DNA from: Neorhizobium petrolearium
GTDB lineage: Bacteria > Pseudomonadota > Alphaproteobacteria > Rhizobiales > Rhizobiaceae
Length of the DNA: 64,000 bases
Direction of reading: 5' to 3'
NCBI RefSeq assembly: GCF_017873175.1
Contig: NZ_JAGGJW010000001.1
Coordinates: 186,001 to 250,000, forward strand
This document shows positions 1 through 9,257 of the stretch, piece after piece. How positions within the stretch are numbered: position 1 is the first letter of the stretch; every line of letters begins with the position of its first letter. A program made the position numbers and the translations under genes. The notes under the pieces were generated by a model. That model had not been told where the DNA came from, searched no databases, and was given only the letters and a program-made list of their open reading frames with translations.

Positions 1-531
1 CGTATCCGCTCGGCCATCATGGATTTTGCCGCCACCACCGTCATGCGCGACGCAGGCTTCGAGAAGTTCGATTGCGTCGCCGGCGGTGAGACGGCCGGCA
101 TTCCCTTCGCGGCTTTCCTCTCCGAACGCCTCGGCCTGCCGATGATTTATGTCCGCAAGAAACCCAAGGGTCACGGCCGTAACGCGCAGATCGAGGGACA
201 CATGCCGGAAGGCGCACGCGTGCTTGTCATCGAGGACCTGACGACCGCAGGCGGCAGCATGTTCACGTTCATTGATGCCATCCGCGCCGCCGGCGGCGTG
301 GTGGATCACGGCATCGCGCTTTTCTTCTATGATATCTTTCCGGAAGCCGGACAGCGTTTTGCAAACGGCAAAGTCCAGCTCCATCACATCGCCACGTGGC
401 GGAATGTCCTGGCGGTCGCGCGCGAAGGCAAGCTGTTTGACGACAAGACGCTGTCTGAAGTCGAGGCTTTTCTGGACGCTCCGCTCGCCTGGTCGGGCCG
501 CAATGGCGGCGTCAGCGAGCTGGCGCCTTGA
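1..531 (+). CDS. pyrE: Orotate phosphoribosyltransferase, 5'-truncated by window edge
   Basis: This is the C-terminal 176 residues of orotate phosphoribosyltransferase, which transfers orotate to PRPP to make OMP in pyrimidine synthesis. The frame is open to base 1, so the true start lies outside the window; rhizobial PyrE is roughly 230 residues, so about a quarter is missing. The PRPP-binding loop is visible as [13 protein letters not shown], preceded by the [10 protein letters not shown] segment typical of OPRT. The gene ends 72 bases before the fructokinase gene on the same strand, so the two may be co-transcribed. A pyrE-fructokinase pairing is familiar in rhizobia (recalled, not checked). 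The gene looks intact as far as it can be seen. Confidence 0.93.
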   Translation, partial: RIRSAIMDFAATTVMRDAGFEKFDCVAGGETAGIPFAAFLSERLGLPMIYVRKKPKGHGRNAQIEGHMPEGARVLVIEDLTTAGGSMFTFIDAIRAAGGVVDHGIALFFYDIFPEAGQRFANGKVQLHHIATWRNVLAVAREGKLFDDKTLSEVEAFLDAPLAWSGRNGGVSELAP

Positions 532-603
532 TTTTTTGCTCTGGTCTTTTGACAAAAGCTCGCTTAATCGATTGAAAGTTGCTGAGCGAGCGGGAGGACT
601 CTT

Positions 604-1530
604 ATGATTTTGTGCTGCGGCGAAGCCCTGATCGACATGCTGCCGCGCGAGACGACGCTTGGAGAGAGGGGTTTTGCGCCCTATGCGGGCGGCGCGGTCT
701 TTAATACGGCGATTGCGCTCGGTCGACTCGGCCAGCCAACGGCCTTTTTTACCGGCATTTCCGACGACATGATGGGCGACATCCTGCGCGAGACGCTGGC
801 AAACAGCGGCGTCGACTACAGTCTCGCTGCAGTCTCCTCCCGCCCGACGACGATCGCTTTCGTGAAGCTCGTCAACGGCCAGGCGAGCTATGCCTTCTAT
901 GACGAGGGCACGGCCGGCCGGATGATCACCGAGGTCGACCTGCCGGTGCTGGGCGACGATTGCGAAGCGATGCATTTCGGCGCGATCAGCCTCATTCCGG
1001 AGCCTTGCGGCAGCACCTATGAAGCGCTGATGGCCCGCGAATACAGGACGCGCGTGATTTCCTTCGATCCGAACATCCGTCCGGGTTTCATCAAGGACAA
1101 GCAGAAGCATATGGATCGTGTCCGCCGCATGGCCGGCATGTCGGACATTGTGAAGTTTTCGGACGAGGATCTCGACTGGTTCGGCATGGAGGGCGATCAC
1201 GATGCGCTCGCCGCCTACTGGCTGAACGAGGGGGCAAGGCTCGTCTTGCTGACCCGCGGCGCGGAGGGCGCGACCGGCTATACGAAGAGCTTCAAGGTTT
1301 CGGTGCCGAGCGAGCGCGTGGCGGTGGTTGATACGGTCGGTGCAGGCGACACATTCGATGCCGGCATTCTGGCTTCGTTCAAAATGCAGGACCTTCTGAA
1401 CAAGGAAAGGGTCGCGGCACTGACCGAGGATCAGGTTCGCAAGGCGCTGGCGCTGGGCGCGAAGGCTGCCGCCGTCACCGTCTCGCGCGCCGGCGCCAAT
1501 CCGCCTTTCGCCCACGAGATCGGTTTGTAA
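604..1530 (+). CDS. frk: PfkB-family fructokinase
   Basis: A 308-residue ribokinase/PfkB-fold sugar kinase, most likely fructokinase (ATP + D-fructose to fructose-6-phosphate) in the cytoplasm. The N-terminal CCGEALIDMLP segment, the GGAVFNTAIALGRLG sugar-binding glycine region and the C-terminal DTVGAGDTFDAGI signature, with its catalytic Asp, are all present. Length is normal. GGGAGGA at 592-598 sits just upstream of the ATG at 604 and supports that start. Its neighbour pgi, convergent on the other strand, acts on the product class (hexose-6-phosphates), which fits a fructose-use role. PfkB kinases are hard to assign by sequence, so another ketose as substrate is possible. Confidence 0.85.
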   Translation: MILCCGEALIDMLPRETTLGERGFAPYAGGAVFNTAIALGRLGQPTAFFTGISDDMMGDILRETLANSGVDYSLAAVSSRPTTIAFVKLVNGQASYAFYDEGTAGRMITEVDLPVLGDDCEAMHFGAISLIPEPCGSTYEALMAREYRTRVISFDPNIRPGFIKDKQKHMDRVRRMAGMSDIVKFSDEDLDWFGMEGDHDALAAYWLNEGARLVLLTRGAEGATGYTKSFKVSVPSERVAVVDTVGAGDTFDAGILASFKMQDLLNKERVAALTEDQVRKALALGAKAAAVTVSRAGANPPFAHEIGL

Positions 1531-1550
1531 GTTCAACGCAATGAACGGAG

Positions 1551-1579
1551 CCCTCCCGGCGCTCTGGCGGGGAGGGTTT
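1551..1579. terminator. Bidirectional hairpin terminator between frk and pgi
   Basis: CCCTCCC (1551-1557) pairs with GGGAGGG (1570-1576) and is followed by a short T run. It lies between the convergent stop codons of the fructokinase gene and pgi and could serve both. Confidence 0.6.
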
Positions 1580-1594
1580 ATCGTGTCGCCGGCG

Positions 1595-3220
1595 TTATGC
1601 CTTTAGGCCCGCCAGCGCCGTCACAAGTCCCTGCGTCGAGCTGTCGTGCCCTGCGGCGCTCTCCTTGCCCTGCACGACGGGGAGCAGGCCGGTCGCCAGT
1701 TCCTTGCCGAGCTCGACGCCCCACTGGTCGAAGGAATTGATGCGGAAGAGTACGCCTTCGACGAAGACGCGGTGCTCGTAGAGCGCGATCAGCCGGCCGA
1801 GCGCGAAGGGTGTCAGCTTGTCGTAGACGAAGGTGATCGATGGCCGGTTGCCGGTAAAGACGCGGTGCGGCGCGATGAAATCCGCCTTCGCTTCGTCCAT
1901 GCCCTTGGAGGTGAGCTGTTCCTTTGCCTCATCTAGGGTACGGCCCTTCATTAGGGCTTCCGATTGCGCCAGGCAATTGGCGATCAGGAGCTCGTGCTGA
2001 TGGCGCAGGTGCGGCTCGAAACCATTGGCCGCGATCATGAACTCCGCCGGAATGATGCTCGTGCCCTGATGGATGAGCTGATAGAAGGCGTGCTGGCCGT
2101 TGGTGCCGGGTTCGCCCCAGACGACCGGGCCTGAATTGCCCTCGACCGGCGTGCCGTCGATCGTCACGCCTTTGCCGTTCGATTCCATGTCGAGCTGCTG
2201 GAGATAGGCCGGGAAGCGCAGGAGCCGCTGGTCATAGGGCAGGATGGCGCGCGACGGGTAACCCAGCACGTTGCGGTGATAGTAGCCGATCAGGCCTAGC
2301 AGCATCGGCAGGTTCTGGCGCGCCGGCGCGGTGCGGAAATGCCTGTCCATCGCATGGGCGCCATCGAGGAATTTTCCGAAATTCTCCGGACCGATGGCGA
2401 TCATCAGCGGCAGGCCGATCGCCGACCAGATGGAGTAACGCCCACCGACCCAGTCCCAGAAGCCGAAGATGCGGTCGCTTTCGATGCCGAAGGCGGCGAC
2501 CTTGTCGAGCGCCGTGGAGACCGCCGCGAAATGATGCTTCACGGCCGCTTCCCCGAGCTTGTCGGCGATGAAGGTGCGGGCCGAGGCGGCATTCGTCATG
2601 GTCTCGATGGTCGTGAAGGTCTTCGACGCTATGATGAACAGCGTCGTCTCGGCATCGAGCAGTTTCAGCGTATCGGCGATATGGGCGCCATCCACATTGG
2701 AGACGAAATGCGCGCGCGGGCCGTCATGGTAGGGCGCAAGCGCCAGCGTCGCCATGACCGGTCCGAGGTCGGAGCCGCCGATGCCGATATTGACGACATC
2801 GGTGATCGTCTTGCCGGTGGCGCCCTTCAGGCCGCCGGAGCGGATGCCGTCGGCAAACGCACCCATCGCGGTAAGCACGGCGTTGACATCCGGCATGACG
2901 TCCTTGCCCTCGACGAGAACCGGCGTGTTGGAGCGGTTGCGGAGCGCGGTATGCAGCACCGCGCGGCCCTCGGTGAAGTTGATCGGAACGCCTGAGAACA
3001 TTTCCTCGCGCTTCTTCGCGACGCCGCCAACTTCGGCGAGCCTTTCGAGAAGCAGCATGATTTCATCGTTCACCGCCGTCTTCGAATAGTCCATCAGCAG
3101 GTCGCCGAAGCTGGCACTGAACCTTTCAAAACGATCGGGATCGGCCGCGAAGGCGGCACGGATATTCGTGGCATTGGCTCTCGCGACGGCGGATTTCAGG
3201 TCTTGGATGATGGCCCGCAT
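1595..3220 (-). CDS. pgi: Glucose-6-phosphate isomerase
   Basis: A full-length 541-residue phosphoglucose isomerase that interconverts glucose-6-phosphate and fructose-6-phosphate. The SIS-domain motif [11 protein letters not shown], the phosphate-binding SKTFTT segment, the [13 protein letters not shown] region and both family signatures ([19 protein letters not shown] and the C-terminal [12 protein letters not shown]) are present. The catalytic Glu and Lys lie in conserved contexts. The ATG at 3220 is preceded by GTGAGGA at good spacing. The gene converges on the fructokinase gene, which makes the hexose phosphate that PGI uses. Nothing in the gene is unusual. Confidence 0.97.
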   Translation of the reverse strand: MRAIIQDLKSAVARANATNIRAAFAADPDRFERFSASFGDLLMDYSKTAVNDEIMLLLERLAEVGGVAKKREEMFSGVPINFTEGRAVLHTALRNRSNTPVLVEGKDVMPDVNAVLTAMGAFADGIRSGGLKGATGKTITDVVNIGIGGSDLGPVMATLALAPYHDGPRAHFVSNVDGAHIADTLKLLDAETTLFIIASKTFTTIETMTNAASARTFIADKLGEAAVKHHFAAVSTALDKVAAFGIESDRIFGFWDWVGGRYSIWSAIGLPLMIAIGPENFGKFLDGAHAMDRHFRTAPARQNLPMLLGLIGYYHRNVLGYPSRAILPYDQRLLRFPAYLQQLDMESNGKGVTIDGTPVEGNSGPVVWGEPGTNGQHAFYQLIHQGTSIIPAEFMIAANGFEPHLRHQHELLIANCLAQSEALMKGRTLDEAKEQLTSKGMDEAKADFIAPHRVFTGNRPSITFVYDKLTPFALGRLIALYEHRVFVEGVLFRINSFDQWGVELGKELATGLLPVVQGKESAAGHDSSTQGLVTALAGLKA

Positions 3221-3307
3221 GGATATGTCCTCACGCTCGGAAAGGGATGCACGGGAACCTATTCGCTTTCCCCATCAAATCAAGCGCGGCTAAGGAGACG
3301 ATGTGTT

Positions 3308-4552
3308 TTATTGCCCGACCGCCGTGGTGACTGTGTTGCCCACGGCATTGCCGAAGCGATCGACCTGTTCGTTGTAGGTGCGCCGTGTTGCCGGATCGAA
3401 GATCGCGATCGGGGCGCTGACCGCAACGCTTGCGGCGCTTCCGACTGTCTGGGCCGTGCCGACCGCAACGGCGCCGAGCCGCTCTCCGAGACCCACATTG
3501 GAATCGGTCACTGTCTGTCCGGCGATCAGCCGGTTGCCGATCAGTTTCACGACTTCCGGGCTTTCGGCGAATTTCCCGTGGTTCAGACGATCACCCGTCT
3601 TGAGCGCCGTGAGGTCGAGAACGACGATGCCGGCTTTTTCGAACTCGCTGCGATAGGGTTCGACGGTCGGGTCCACCTGGCCGAGCCGGTCGATATTGCC
3701 GGAAATACGGCGTGACAGGCTGAGCGCCCGGTCATCGCGGGAAACGAACAGGGTGAAATGCGGCCGCTTCTCGCCGATCTCGGCAAGCTGGCGGCTGAAG
3801 ACATCGACGTCGAGATCCGGGGAGGCGAGGATGACGTTCTGAATCTTCGGCGCCACGCGGCCGTCGCGGATTGCCATCTGCCGGAGCGCTTCGACGGTCA
3901 GCCAGGAACCCATGGAATGAGCCATGATGGTGACTTCGCCGACGCTCGGCTCCTGGGACAACCGGCGCAACATCTCCTCGAGCGCCTCGCGGGAATAGTT
4001 CGTGCTTTCCTTGTCGTAGTTGTAGGCGAAAATGCTGCCGCGCGACGGCCATGTGAAAAGCACCGGCGCCACATCCGCCTTCGAGTCGTGAACGATCTGG
4101 GCGAAGCGATAGACTGCATCCTCGTAGCGATTGTTGAAGCCATGCACGAAGACCAGCACGCGCCGGCTTTTCGGCAGATGCTGCTTCAGCCAGCCCTGGG
4201 CGCTTTGCGGCGCCATCGGCGTGACGGAGATGGTTGCAAATTCCTTGGCCGGATTGGCGGGCAGTTTCTTCGGCCACTGGACCTGACCGATCTCGCGGGC
4301 GCTGTCTGGCGGGACGGAGACGGCGATCTCGGTGACCTGCAGATCCTTGCCGCGTTCACCGGAAAAAAGCATGCCCGGCGTTTCAGAAGGGCGTCGCGTG
4401 GTCGCGACCAGTACATCGACCTTCGATGTCTGGGCAGCCCGCGCTTCAGTTGGAACGAGCACGCCTTCGGGCCGTCCGGCGCAGCCGGAAAGAACGGCCA
4501 GGACTGTGATGACAACGATCAGGCGAAACGAAAACCCGGTGCGGCTCTGCAA
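3308..4552 (-). CDS. Alpha/beta-hydrolase lipoprotein (DUF900 family esterase)
   Basis: A 414-residue predicted lipoprotein. A short basic N-terminus and hydrophobic segment end in the lipobox LSGC with Cys24 as acylation site, so the protein is probably anchored in a membrane facing the periplasm. The hydrolase core shows the oxyanion segment FVHGFNNRYEDAVYRF, the nucleophile elbow AHSMGSW and a late LNHGKF that could hold the catalytic His. This is the DUF900 group of esterase/lipase-like proteins, whose substrate is not known. The gene follows pgi by about 85 bases on the same strand but shows no functional tie to it. A promoter probably lies in the 140 bases downstream of fadD. Confidence 0.82.
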   Translation of the reverse strand: MQSRTGFSFRLIVVITVLAVLSGCAGRPEGVLVPTEARAAQTSKVDVLVATTRRPSETPGMLFSGERGKDLQVTEIAVSVPPDSAREIGQVQWPKKLPANPAKEFATISVTPMAPQSAQGWLKQHLPKSRRVLVFVHGFNNRYEDAVYRFAQIVHDSKADVAPVLFTWPSRGSIFAYNYDKESTNYSREALEEMLRRLSQEPSVGEVTIMAHSMGSWLTVEALRQMAIRDGRVAPKIQNVILASPDLDVDVFSRQLAEIGEKRPHFTLFVSRDDRALSLSRRISGNIDRLGQVDPTVEPYRSEFEKAGIVVLDLTALKTGDRLNHGKFAESPEVVKLIGNRLIAGQTVTDSNVGLGERLGAVAVGTAQTVGSAASVAVSAPIAIFDPATRRTYNEQVDRFGNAVGNTVTTAVGQ

Positions 4553-4694
4553 GCGAACTCCAACATGCTCTTTATTCCAGCCCCTTATCGCAAAGCACTA
4601 ATCAAGGAATGCCCGGCCGTCCACCACGAATGCCGGTATTCCGCCAATAGGGCTGGCGCTTGGGGAAGTCCTGTCGCGGCAATGCAACGATCGG

Positions 4695-6392
4695 TCAGCC
4701 GCGCAGCTCGCGCCGCAAAATCTTGCCGACGTTCGATTTCGGCAGCTCGGTGCGGAATTCGATGAAGCGCGGCCGCTTGTAATTGGTCAGGTTGGCGGCG
4801 CAATGGGCCCTGATGTCCACGTCCGTCAGGTTCGGGTCTTTCTTTACCACGAAGAGTTTCACCGCCTCGCCGGAATGCTCGTCCGGCACGCCGATCGCCG
4901 CGCATTCCAGCACGCCAGGATGCATGGTGACCACCTCTTCGACTTCGTTCGGATAGACGTTGAAGCCTGAGACCAGGATCATGTCCTTCTTGCGGTCGAC
5001 GATCTTCGTGTATCCTTGGCGGTCCATATAGCCCATGTCGCCGGTGCGGAAGAAGCCGTCGGGTGTCATCGCCTTGGCGGTCTCGTCCGGACGGTTCCAG
5101 TAACCGGCCATGACCTGCGGCCCGCGGATGCAGATCTCACCCACATCGCCCAGCTCGACCTCGTCCCCGTCATCGTCCCGAATGGAAATTTCCGTCGAAG
5201 AGAGAGGCAGGCCGATCATGCCCGTGAATTCGGTCGTGTCGAGCCGGTTGGCAGTGGCGACCGGCGAAGTTTCGGAAAGTCCGTATCCCTCGGTGATCGG
5301 GCACCCGGTCATCTTCAGCCAGCGTTCCGCCACCGGCCGTTGAACCGCCATGCCGCCGCCGAAGACGAGAAGCAGCGAGGAGAAGTCGAGCTTCTGGAAA
5401 TCCTTGTTGTTCATCAGCGCGTTGAACAGCGTATTGAGGCCCGGGAAAACGTGTATCTTGTATTTCTGCAGCTCCTTCACCAGCGCGGGAATGTCGCGCG
5501 GATTGGCGATCAGGACGTTATGGCTGCCGGTCGCAATGCCCATCAGCGAATTCACGGTCAGCGCAAAGATGTGGTAGAGCGGCAGCGCGCAGAGGAATTG
5601 CAGGTTTTCCGGCCGCGGTTTGGTCAGAAAGGCCGTTTCCAGCCAGATCCCCATCTGTTCCTTGTTGGCGAGCAGGTTCGAATGGGTGAGGATCGCGCCT
5701 TTGGAGACGCCTGTCGTGCCTCCGGTATATTGCAGGAAGGCGATATCCCGGCCATGCACTTCGACGGGGTTCATGGTCAGGCGTGTGCCTTCCGCGATGA
5801 CCTGCTTGAAGCTTCTGGCCGATGGCAGCGACCATTTCGGTACGAGCTTCTTGGCTCGCCGCACGACCAGATTGACGATATGGCCCTTGAGGCCGAGCAT
5901 ATCGCCCATGGTAGCGACAACCACATGCGTGACGTCGGTGTGAGGCAGAGCCTGCTCGACCGTATGGGCGAAGTTTTCGAGAACGAAAATGGCTTTGGCG
6001 CCGGCGTCCTTGAGTTGGTGCTCCAGTTCACGCGGGGTATAGAGCGGGTTGACGTTGACCACGACCAGGCCGATGCGAAGGATGCCGTAGACGATCACCG
6101 GATTCTGCAGGATGTTCGGCAACATGACGGCGACGCGGTCGCCTTTTTCAAGCCCCTGCGCCTGCAGCCATGCGGCGATCTTGCGGCTTTCCGCTTCGAG
6201 CTGCCTGAATGTCAGCGATTTGCCCATGCTTGAAAACGCGAGCCGGTCCGCGTAGCGCGCGCAACTCTCTTCGAAAAGTTCTCCGAGCGAATGGTGGGCG
6301 AGGGGAGGGATCTCTTCCGGCACGGTCGGAGGGTAGGAGGCCAGCCAGATCTTGTCCGGGTTTGCGCCCATTCGTGCGGACAGTTCGTTCAT
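4695..6392 (-). CDS. fadD: Long-chain fatty acid--CoA ligase
   Basis: A 565-residue class I adenylate-forming enzyme that activates long-chain fatty acids to acyl-CoA, at the inner membrane face. The ATP/AMP motif YTGGTTGVSKGA, the EGYGLSETSP motif, FRTGDMG, the long FACS-type segment DRKKDMILVSGFNVYPNEVE and the C-terminal lysine in KSNVGKILRREL are all present. I chose the ATG at 6392 over a start 23 codons upstream because GGAGGAGG lies directly before it. A LiuR-like operator at 6535-6553 overlaps the likely promoter, suggesting control by fatty-acid or branched-chain acyl-CoA status. FadD in rhizobia also recycles fatty acids and affects swarming (established for Sinorhizobium). Confidence 0.95.
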   Translation of the reverse strand: MNELSARMGANPDKIWLASYPPTVPEEIPPLAHHSLGELFEESCARYADRLAFSSMGKSLTFRQLEAESRKIAAWLQAQGLEKGDRVAVMLPNILQNPVIVYGILRIGLVVVNVNPLYTPRELEHQLKDAGAKAIFVLENFAHTVEQALPHTDVTHVVVATMGDMLGLKGHIVNLVVRRAKKLVPKWSLPSARSFKQVIAEGTRLTMNPVEVHGRDIAFLQYTGGTTGVSKGAILTHSNLLANKEQMGIWLETAFLTKPRPENLQFLCALPLYHIFALTVNSLMGIATGSHNVLIANPRDIPALVKELQKYKIHVFPGLNTLFNALMNNKDFQKLDFSSLLLVFGGGMAVQRPVAERWLKMTGCPITEGYGLSETSPVATANRLDTTEFTGMIGLPLSSTEISIRDDDGDEVELGDVGEICIRGPQVMAGYWNRPDETAKAMTPDGFFRTGDMGYMDRQGYTKIVDRKKDMILVSGFNVYPNEVEEVVTMHPGVLECAAIGVPDEHSGEAVKLFVVKKDPNLTDVDIRAHCAANLTNYKRPRFIEFRTELPKSNVGKILRRELRG

Positions 6393-6534
6393 GAAAGCCT
6401 CCTCCGTTGTGTTCCTGCTGCCCGCGCCTTTCCATCGACACGTAACGGCAAGGTCCTCCACCTCGCCGCGAGAAACAGATTATGCCACGCCACCATGACC
6501 TTGAGCCATAGGGAGTTTACAAGAGCTATATAAC

Positions 6535-6553
6535 TTTAACGTAAACGTCAATT
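6535..6553 (-). promoter_or_regulatory. LiuR/MerR-type operator upstream of fadD
   Basis: Read on the minus strand the core is TTGACGTTTACGTTAAA, resembling the LiuR-type palindrome known from branched-chain amino acid and fatty-acid catabolism genes of proteobacteria. TTGACG could also act as the -35 of the fadD promoter, so a bound regulator would block transcription. A near copy precedes the nitronate monooxygenase gene at 19839-19861. The regulator gene is not in this window. Confidence 0.55.
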
Positions 6554-6656
6554 GATGCGTGATGCGGGCTCGCCGACACCCGCAGATTCGGGGAACAAAG
6601 CGCCAGGGCGGGAGTTTCCCAGACGTAACCATAACGAGGAAACAAGGAGGTACGTC

Positions 6657-7046
6657 ATGTTGCATCACGAACCGCGAGCCGGACAGGACCCCTATGTCAA
6701 GGATACGCCGTCGCTGATTGCCAGCGACAAGGTGGAAGGCACGCATGTCTACGGCGCCGATGGCAAGCGTATTGGATCTATCGAGCGCGTGCTGCTTGAA
6801 AAGCGCGGCGGCCGAGTCGCTTATGCGGTGCTGAGTTTCGGTGGCTTCCTGGGGATCGGCGACGACTATTATCCGCTGCCCTGGGAAAAGCTGCGCTACG
6901 ACGAAGAGCTCGATGGCTATCGCATCGACTTGACGAAGGACCAGATCGTCGGCGCCCCGCGGTATCGCGATCTGGACGACGAGACCTGGTATAACGACGG
7001 CCGGTCGATCTACGACTATTACGGCGTTCCGCCCTATTGGATGTAA
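6657..7046 (+). CDS. PRC-barrel domain protein
   Basis: A 129-residue protein with one PRC-barrel domain over roughly residues 20-95 (IASDKVEGTHVYGADGKRIG start, then a YYPLPWEKLRYD core) and an acidic, tyrosine-rich tail ending PPYWM. PRC-barrel proteins bind other proteins or RNA; in alphaproteobacteria they are often small stress-linked or photosynthesis-linked proteins of unclear role. The start at 6657 is chosen because AAGGAGG lies at 6644-6650; an in-frame extension to 6552 lacks such a site. The gene is divergent from fadD and is followed by a strong terminator at 7068, so it is probably monocistronic. Confidence 0.88.
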   Translation: MLHHEPRAGQDPYVKDTPSLIASDKVEGTHVYGADGKRIGSIERVLLEKRGGRVAYAVLSFGGFLGIGDDYYPLPWEKLRYDEELDGYRIDLTKDQIVGAPRYRDLDDETWYNDGRSIYDYYGVPPYWM

Positions 7047-7067
7047 CCGGTAGAGTATTCGTTTTGG

Positions 7068-7094
7068 GAGGCTCGCGATCAGCGAGCCTCTTTT
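7068..7094 (+). terminator. Rho-independent terminator after PRC-barrel gene
   Basis: A perfect 9-bp stem, GAGGCTCGC (7068-7076) with GCGAGCCTC (7082-7090), has a 5-base loop and is followed by TTTTCGTTT. It sits 22 bases past the PRC-barrel stop codon. Confidence 0.88.
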
Positions 7095-7145
7095 CGTTTA
7101 TTTAATCCTCATCATGCAAGTTCTTTCCCCAACAAGGGGATGATC

Positions 7146-8252
7146 ATGACGGGCAGGACGGAAGCGGGTACGGTCCGCGACTTCGAACGTGGCGACGTCG
7201 ATGCCGTAGCACAGCTTTTTCAAAGAACGTTCCGTGACACCGAGACGCCATCGCCTTCGCTCGTCACCTATCTGAAACAGGCCTTTTTCGATCATCCCTG
7301 GACGGAGCCGGATATCCGTTCCAAGGTTTTCGTCGAGGGGGATGGCCGGATATCGGGTTTCGTCGGCGTTTTTCCCTCGCGCCTGGAATTCGATGGCCGT
7401 CTGCTGCGGGCGGCTTTTGCAAGTTCGCTGATGGTGGAAAATCCGAAGGAAAATCCGCTCGCCGGGGCGCGCCTCGTTCGCGCTTTTCTGTCGGGCCCGC
7501 AGGATATCTCTCTGACGGAGACGGCCAACCAGACGGCGATCGGTATGTGGCAGAAGGCCGGTCACCCACTCGATCCGGGATACAGCCTGAACTGGCTGCG
7601 CGTGTTGCGACCGGCCTCCATAGGCATTCAACTGCTGGAACGACGTTTCGGCCCGGCGCGGCTCTTGCGTCCGTTCGGCCGGCTTACAGACCGCATGATG
7701 TCGTTCGCCAAGAAGTCGCCCTTCCATCCTGCCTACAATGGCAAGCTCACCTTTCGCGATGTGACGCCGGACGTGTTCGGTGATGCGCTGTTGACGCTCA
7801 AGGATTTCTATCCCCTGAGGCCGCGCTGGGATGCTGACAGCCTCGGCTGGTTCATTCGTCAGGCGGAGCAGAAGCTGAATTTCGGCTATCCGGAATGGCG
7901 GGTCGGTTATGCCGCCGACAACAGGCCGCTTGCCGCCTACGCCTATTTCACGGAGCCGGGAGGCATCGGCTGGGTGCTTCAGGCGCTTGCCGCACCGGCC
8001 ATGGCGGGCGATCTCGTCGACGATCTCTTCACCCACGCCTACCGGCTCGGCTGCGCAGGGCTGCGCGGTGCAGCACATCCCTGGCTGATTCCGGCGCTGA
8101 TGACCCGCCGCACCTTCTTCTACAGCCGTTCTTTCTATGTCGCACATGCGCGGGACAAGGCGCTGCTGGAGCCGGTCAGGTCCGGCCAGGCGCTGATCAG
8201 CGGGCTGGCCGGCGAAGGCTGGACGCGCCTGATCGGCGACCGGTTCGACTGA
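7146..8252 (+). CDS. GNAT-like N-acetyltransferase-family protein, function unknown
   Basis: A 368-residue protein with a GNAT-like N-terminal half (TVRDFERGDVDAVAQLFQRTF start, then FVGVFPSRLEFDGR and FASSLMVEN strands) and a C-terminal half of mixed fold without motifs I can name. It recalls the GNAT-like proteins found beside polysaccharide or lipid genes, but the donor and acceptor are unknown. The ATG at 7146 has AAGGGG at 7134-7139; an ATG two codons earlier is too close to that site. The gene converges on the NadE-like gene with only six bases between stops, so it may belong to the same functional cluster although it cannot share a transcript. Confidence 0.7.
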   Translation: MTGRTEAGTVRDFERGDVDAVAQLFQRTFRDTETPSPSLVTYLKQAFFDHPWTEPDIRSKVFVEGDGRISGFVGVFPSRLEFDGRLLRAAFASSLMVENPKENPLAGARLVRAFLSGPQDISLTETANQTAIGMWQKAGHPLDPGYSLNWLRVLRPASIGIQLLERRFGPARLLRPFGRLTDRMMSFAKKSPFHPAYNGKLTFRDVTPDVFGDALLTLKDFYPLRPRWDADSLGWFIRQAEQKLNFGYPEWRVGYAADNRPLAAYAYFTEPGGIGWVLQALAAPAMAGDLVDDLFTHAYRLGCAGLRGAAHPWLIPALMTRRTFFYSRSFYVAHARDKALLEPVRSGQALISGLAGEGWTRLIGDRFD

Positions 8253-8258
8253 CTTTCG

Positions 8259-9257
8259 TCAGCCGATCATCGTCAACGGCTCGGCGTGCAGGTATTCCGC
8301 AACCTTGCGTTTGGAGGCGATATTGCGCCAAACGGCCTCGACCTGATCCGGGGTGATTCCCACGGCCTCCCCCACGTTTTCCCGCGAAATGCCGTTTTCG
8401 AGCCCGTAGAGGCAAAGGTCCATCCGGTCATAGGGCAGCGAGAAGTAATATTCGTCCTGACCCTGCGGCAGCGACCAGGTATCGGTTGTCGGCGGGCGGC
8501 GGCGGATGTCAGCGGGCACGCCGAGCGCTTCGGCGAGCTGGTAGACCTGGCTCTTGTAGAGATGCGCGATCGGCTTGAAGTCGGCCGCGCCATCGCCGTT
8601 CTTGACGAAAAAGCCCTGGTCGTATTCCAGCCGGTTCGGCGTGCCGGCAACCGCGAAATTCAGCCGGTCGGCGTGGTAATATTCGATCTGCTTGCGGGTG
8701 CGCTGCTTCATGTTGGCAGCGGCGATCATGCCGAGATAGACATCGAGCGGCATGCGGTGGCGGCTCTGTTCGCCGGCCGGATTGGCGACGACCAGCCAGG
8801 AAATGTTGTAGCCTCGGTTCGAGAGCGCATTTTCCAGCACAACCTTGCAGCCCCAGCCGTCGCCGAATTCCGGCACGATCTGGCGGATGAATCCGTCGCG
8901 GCGGGTATAGCAGCCCGCGGCGGCGAGCGCCGGGCCGATATCCTCCAGCACTGTTTCGATGCCGACGGCTTCGGCCAGTGCCTTGCCGAGGCGCAGGCTT
9001 TCCGGATCGGAATCGTGCTCCGGCATGAAGATGCCGGTAACCTTGGCAGGCCCGAGCGCACGGGCGCAGAGTGCCGCCGTCACGCTGGAATCGATGCCGC
9101 CGGAAAGCCCCAGCACGGCGCCGCGCTTGCGCAGGTCCTTGAGCACCGTTTCGCGGATCCAGCCGCAGATGCGTTCGATCTCCGCCTCCGCGTCGAGTTT
9201 CAGTGTTTCGGCCGAGAATTTCTCCACCGCCCGGGCACGCTTCAAACTCTGGATCAT
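8259..9257 (-). CDS. NAD(+) synthase-family amidotransferase, no glutaminase domain
   Basis: A 332-residue ATP-pyrophosphatase-fold protein of the NadE family. The PP-loop is LGLSGGIDSSVTAAL, followed by later NadE-like segments GTPNRLEYDQGFFVKNGDG and PPTTDTWSLPQGQDE. It lacks the nitrilase-type glutaminase domain of the ~550-residue glutamine-dependent NadE that rhizobia generally use, so it would need free ammonia. NadE makes NAD from deamido-NAD; here the start overlaps the stop of an adenylating-enzyme gene by four bases (ATGA), with an acyl carrier protein upstream. That context suggests this copy may amidate a carrier-linked or adenylated acid instead. This is inference; plain NAD synthesis remains possible. 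Confidence 0.85.
   Translation of the reverse strand: MIQSLKRARAVEKFSAETLKLDAEAEIERICGWIRETVLKDLRKRGAVLGLSGGIDSSVTAALCARALGPAKVTGIFMPEHDSDPESLRLGKALAEAVGIETVLEDIGPALAAAGCYTRRDGFIRQIVPEFGDGWGCKVVLENALSNRGYNISWLVVANPAGEQSRHRMPLDVYLGMIAAANMKQRTRKQIEYYHADRLNFAVAGTPNRLEYDQGFFVKNGDGAADFKPIAHLYKSQVYQLAEALGVPADIRRRPPTTDTWSLPQGQDEYYFSLPYDRMDLCLYGLENGISRENVGEAVGITPDQVEAVWRNIASKRKVAEYLHAEPLTMIG

Noticed and set aside
5016-6233. A 405-codon open frame antisense to fadD
   Set aside because: fadD in the other strand has all family motifs; the antisense reading has none and no ribosome site.
7098-8368. Long antisense frames under the GNAT and NadE-like genes
   Set aside because: They are shadows produced by codon bias in high-GC genes and have no recognisable domains.
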